From positions 6,135 through 22,245 of the forward strand of contig DMPC01000116.1 in assembly GCA_003456155.1 (NCBI GenBank): a stretch of DNA of 16,111 bases, read 5' to 3'. The DNA is from Actinomycetota bacterium. GTDB lineage: Bacteria > Actinomycetota > Actinomycetes > S36-B12. This document shows positions 13,654 to 16,111 of the stretch, one piece after another; position 1 is the first letter of the stretch; the number at the start of each line of letters is the position of its first letter. Made by a program: the position numbers and the translations under genes. Under the pieces are notes generated by a model. It made no database searches and was not told the DNA's origin. It saw nothing but the letters and a program-made list of their open reading frames with translations.

Positions 13654-14265
13654 ATGCGAAGCGAGCGGACGTATGTGGATGACACGTCACTGGCCGTCCA
13701 GCGGGTGCTCGATGCCCGGGTATGGCAGCACGATGGAGTCGAGCTCCGCCGTTCCACGTCAGGCCTGGGGATGTACGCCACTCGCCGCTTCCTCCCGGGC
13801 GAAGTGATCTACTCCACGGACTTGCTCACGGTGAGGGGTCTCGTGGACAACCTCGTCGCGCGAACGATCGTGGACGGACGTGTCGCCCCGGTTGATGTCA
13901 CCGCCGAGCACATGGTCGTCTTCGAGGACGGTCGCTGGCTGGATGTCCCCGGATGCTTTGCCAACCACTCCTGCGTTCCGAACACGGCGAGTGTCTTTCA
14001 GGATCCCTCCGGGTGCGGTCGACCTAGCGTGTACGACCAAGTGGCACTCGTCGAGATCCTTCCGGGAGACCAGATCACCTGCGACTACACGCGCTTTGAC
14101 TGGGGTGACGATGGCCTGGAGTTCGACTGCCAGTGTGGGGAGACCGCCTGCTACGGACTCATCGACGGCTTCGGTGGCCTGCCCCCGCACATTCAGGAGC
14201 AGGCAGCGGACACCCTGGCCATGGAGGCCCAGCGACGGTGGGCTCTGCTTCGCGGGCAGCAGTGA
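13654..14265 (+). CDS. SET-domain protein-lysine methyltransferase with post-SET zinc motif
   Basis: The 203-residue protein carries a compact SET domain. STSGLGMYATRRFLPGEVIY (35-54; the Gly-x-Gly cofactor loop) is followed by CFANHSCVPNT (101-111), with the NHSC knot motif, then VALVEILPGDQITCDYTRFDW (130-150) with the catalytic-type Tyr145. A post-SET Cys-x-Cys-x4-Cys (159, 161, 166) together with Cys107 can bind zinc. All hallmarks of an active S-adenosylmethionine-dependent lysine methyltransferase are present, but the substrate is unknown. A longer open frame extends upstream to 13441; I reject it because it overlaps the divergent operon start and because TACACT lies 6 bases before this ATG. 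It faces away from the surface-polymer operon and converges with the membrane protein gene. Bacterial SET proteins occur sporadically, often by horizontal transfer. Confidence 0.88.
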   Translation: MRSERTYVDDTSLAVQRVLDARVWQHDGVELRRSTSGLGMYATRRFLPGEVIYSTDLLTVRGLVDNLVARTIVDGRVAPVDVTAEHMVVFEDGRWLDVPGCFANHSCVPNTASVFQDPSGCGRPSVYDQVALVEILPGDQITCDYTRFDWGDDGLEFDCQCGETACYGLIDGFGGLPPHIQEQAADTLAMEAQRRWALLRGQQ

Positions 14266-14307
14266 CCTCGAGAGGGAGAGGGCGCGGCAACCGCTCAGCA
14301 GCACCCG

Positions 14308-16111
14308 CTAGAAGAGGCTCCGGTACGCCAACCAGCAGGTGATGACGAGCACCACCACGCCCCCGACCCGATAGAGGCCCGTCATGTTGGGCCGCAGGTA
14401 CCACTTCACGTCATCCTCTCGAGGCTCCCGGCCGACCAGGGCCAGCAGCCCGAGAATCAGCCCCGGAACGAGCAGGATGACGAAGGACATGAGGGCGAAT
14501 TCCGTCTCGTCACCGAAGACGGACGCCAGGATGCCGGCGAGGATCAGGTAGATGAGCAGACCGAACCCCAGCGCTGGCATGCTGTCCGGAAGCACCTGCC
14601 ACAGGCGCGGGGCATTGGGGAGCCTGGCGCTGAAGATGTAGAGGATCATCGGCAGGATCCACACCACGGCACCCACCCACAGCTGCCACGGTGATCCGAT
14701 GAACGCTGCGGAGACGAAGAGGAAGAGCCCCAGACGGATCAGCGAGGAGAGAACCTGCTGGGTGGAGCCAGGGTACTCGATCGGGCCCGTCACCGTGGCC
14801 ATCCGCTCCGGGAACCATCTCGCCGCAGCCTCCTCGAGGCCGACCTTGACGACGAGCATCGCGGCCACCACCCAGGCGAGCAGCACCGCAGACTCGGCCA
14901 CGGGGAAGAGCGATCCACCGAGCGGTGGCATCGCCAACGCAACGTTGTAGGTGGTGTACGCACCCAGGAGCGGCACGATGATGAGGTCGGCTCCCCGTTC
15001 CCACCACGCGGAGAACGAGCGCGGCGCAGCCCTCCTGATGTCACGGAAGGAGCTGGCGATGAGGCCCGGTCCCGCCATGAGCAGGGCCACTCCCATCAGC
15101 GTGCGCACGCTCGACCAGTCCAGGACTCCACCCATAGCGATGACTGTGACGGCGAAGGCGAGTGCGCCGAGGCCTCCGGCAAGCCCATCGACCACGCCGA
15201 TGATCATGATCGCCAGGAGGAAACCGAGAACTGGAGGTTCGGCGATCCCATTCCCCAAGATGGCAGACCAGACTCCGAGAACCATGGCCACGATCGGCAG
15301 GAGAAGGCTGAAGCTGCCCGTGATCGCACGGATCGGTGCGCCGTCTCCGATCATTCGGGCGAGGAGAGGGCTCTTCGAGCCGATCGTCGCCATTCCGAGG
15401 TAGGAGGCCTCATCCACGTAGGAGGTGAGCGGCCCGCGATACAGCCGACTGGTGTCGCCGGGCGCCCTGCCCTTTGGCGTGAAGCGCCGACGCCAGCCAC
15501 GATTGTGCTCGACATCGAGCTCGTCCAACAGGGAACCGCCGGCGCCCATGCCCTCGTTGATCCCCCCGCCCTCCACTCCAGGCGACGCCCCGCCCGCCAT
15601 CCGGCCGGCACCAGCGCCCATAGCGGCGGCCACCCCCGTCACAGACAGCAGCGCCAGTGCAGCGATGGTCGTGGAGACCACGGCCTCCGGCTCGTCGAGG
15701 GGCGCCACGGTCGGGTACTGAGGTGCCTTCGGGTCGTCCGGGATGGTCGGCACCTGCAGCCCAGAGACATCGACGTCAGGCGTGACGGCCAGCAGTTCGC
15801 CACCGGGACCGATTTCGATCCCGTTGCCGAGCTCCACAGGGAGCCCGTCGATATCGGTGCCCCTCAGAAGGACGGTGTGCGAACCGTCAGGCAGGTCTGC
15901 TGGTAGGGCCGCCGAGATCGCGATGGCACCCGCGTCATCCGCCGTGCCCGTCGCGAGGAGTCGCGGTGTCGAGAGGACCCACAGTTCAGCCCGGGAGCCC
16001 GGCAGGAGTCCCGAGCCGTTGGCGCTGACCCGAACGCCGTCCTGCTCGAAGATCTCCAGGCCGAGTGCCGCCCCATCACCCAGGACCTCCTCTTCGACGA
16101 TCTCCTCTTCG
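14308..16111 (-). CDS. Multi-pass membrane protein with extracellular beta-sandwich domain, N-terminus outside the window
   Basis: Six hundred residues are visible and the frame is open to the right edge, so the true start lies beyond 16111. An acidic EEEIVEEE repeat opens the visible part. A domain at about 15-110 (VRVSANGSGLLPGSRAELWV, then SHTVLLRGTDIDG) resembles the beta-sandwich 'GSGf.PGS...HTL...G.D..G' modules of actinobacterial surface proteins. One membrane segment follows (about 142-165). A 100-residue Gly-rich and basic loop (RGWRRRFTPKGR) is probably cytoplasmic. Around ten further hydrophobic segments fill 268-600, and the protein ends in the last one (VVLVITCWLAYRSLF). I do not recognise a transporter or enzyme family in the membrane part. 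It converges with the SET gene across 42 bases with no hairpin. Confidence 0.8.
   Translation of the reverse strand, partial: EEEIVEEEVLGDGAALGLEIFEQDGVRVSANGSGLLPGSRAELWVLSTPRLLATGTADDAGAIAISAALPADLPDGSHTVLLRGTDIDGLPVELGNGIEIGPGGELLAVTPDVDVSGLQVPTIPDDPKAPQYPTVAPLDEPEAVVSTTIAALALLSVTGVAAAMGAGAGRMAGGASPGVEGGGINEGMGAGGSLLDELDVEHNRGWRRRFTPKGRAPGDTSRLYRGPLTSYVDEASYLGMATIGSKSPLLARMIGDGAPIRAITGSFSLLLPIVAMVLGVWSAILGNGIAEPPVLGFLLAIMIIGVVDGLAGGLGALAFAVTVIAMGGVLDWSSVRTLMGVALLMAGPGLIASSFRDIRRAAPRSFSAWWERGADLIIVPLLGAYTTYNVALAMPPLGGSLFPVAESAVLLAWVVAAMLVVKVGLEEAAARWFPERMATVTGPIEYPGSTQQVLSSLIRLGLFLFVSAAFIGSPWQLWVGAVVWILPMILYIFSARLPNAPRLWQVLPDSMPALGFGLLIYLILAGILASVFGDETEFALMSFVILLVPGLILGLLALVGREPREDDVKWYLRPNMTGLYRVGGVVVLVITCWLAYRSLF
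16087..16111. repeat. 15-bp tandem repeat cut by the window edge
   Basis: CTCCTCTTCGACGAT (16087-16101) is followed directly by 10 identical bases of a second copy before the window ends. On the coding (minus) strand it specifies the acidic units EEIVE/EEEV in the membrane protein. More copies may lie beyond the edge. Confidence 0.6.

Noticed and set aside
1..16111. Prophage, transposon, CRISPR array or tRNA-linked integration
   Set aside because: No integrase, transposase, phage structural gene, array-like repeats or tRNA was seen. Base composition looks even across the window.

Overview
The window is GC-rich throughout, with GTG and TTG starts, signal peptides and surface-protein repeats typical of high-GC Gram-positive bacteria. 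It is most likely chromosomal DNA from an actinobacterium. The genus cannot be fixed from the sequence, although the PcrA-type helicase and the actinobacterial surface repeats fit Micrococcales or Propionibacteriales. It is densely coded, with no gap above about 130 bases. I see no tRNA, rRNA, CRISPR array, insertion sequence or integrase.

Layout. Bases 1-1278 (minus) hold the N-terminal 426 residues of a PcrA/UvrD helicase. Bases 1331-3358 (minus) encode a secreted protein with an M15/LAS-like zinc peptidase domain and three actinobacterial beta-repeats, preceded by three tandem 9-mers that resemble MtrA boxes. Bases 3459-9646 form a sulfation and surface-polymer block: a sulfotransferase (minus), a secreted sulfatase (plus), a large GT2 + TagF-type polymerase (minus) and a second sulfotransferase (plus). 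A perfect 21-bp hairpin at 9650-9701 separates this block from a four-gene minus-strand operon (13523 down to 9705). In transcription order the operon encodes a degenerate TagF-like protein, a GT4 glycosyltransferase, a Wzm/TagG-type ABC permease and its partner 'ATPase'. Bases 13654-14265 (plus) encode a SET-domain protein. From 14308 to the right edge (minus) lies a multi-pass membrane protein with an extracellular beta-sandwich domain, cut at its N-terminus.

How the genes may work together (inference). The middle of the window looks like a locus that builds, sulfates and exports a teichoic-acid-like or other phosphodiester-linked cell-surface glycan. GT2/GT4 and TagF-type enzymes would build the polymer, the Wzm-type permease would export it, two PAPS sulfotransferases could add sulfate, and an extracellular sulfatase could remove or edit it.

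Most notable points. (1) The ABC 'ATPase' next to the permease has lost Walker A, the signature, the Walker B acidic residues and the H-loop histidine, yet it is an intact, translationally well-placed gene. (2) The TagF-like protein at the head of the same operon also lacks the two catalytic histidine motifs. The operon thus pairs two pseudoenzymes with an intact glycosyltransferase and permease. (3) Five gene starts carry a TANNNT hexamer exactly 6 or 7 bases upstream of ATG or GTG, the arrangement of leaderless transcripts, and a sixth is close to it. (4) A SET-domain lysine methyltransferase with an intact post-SET zinc motif sits beside the cluster.
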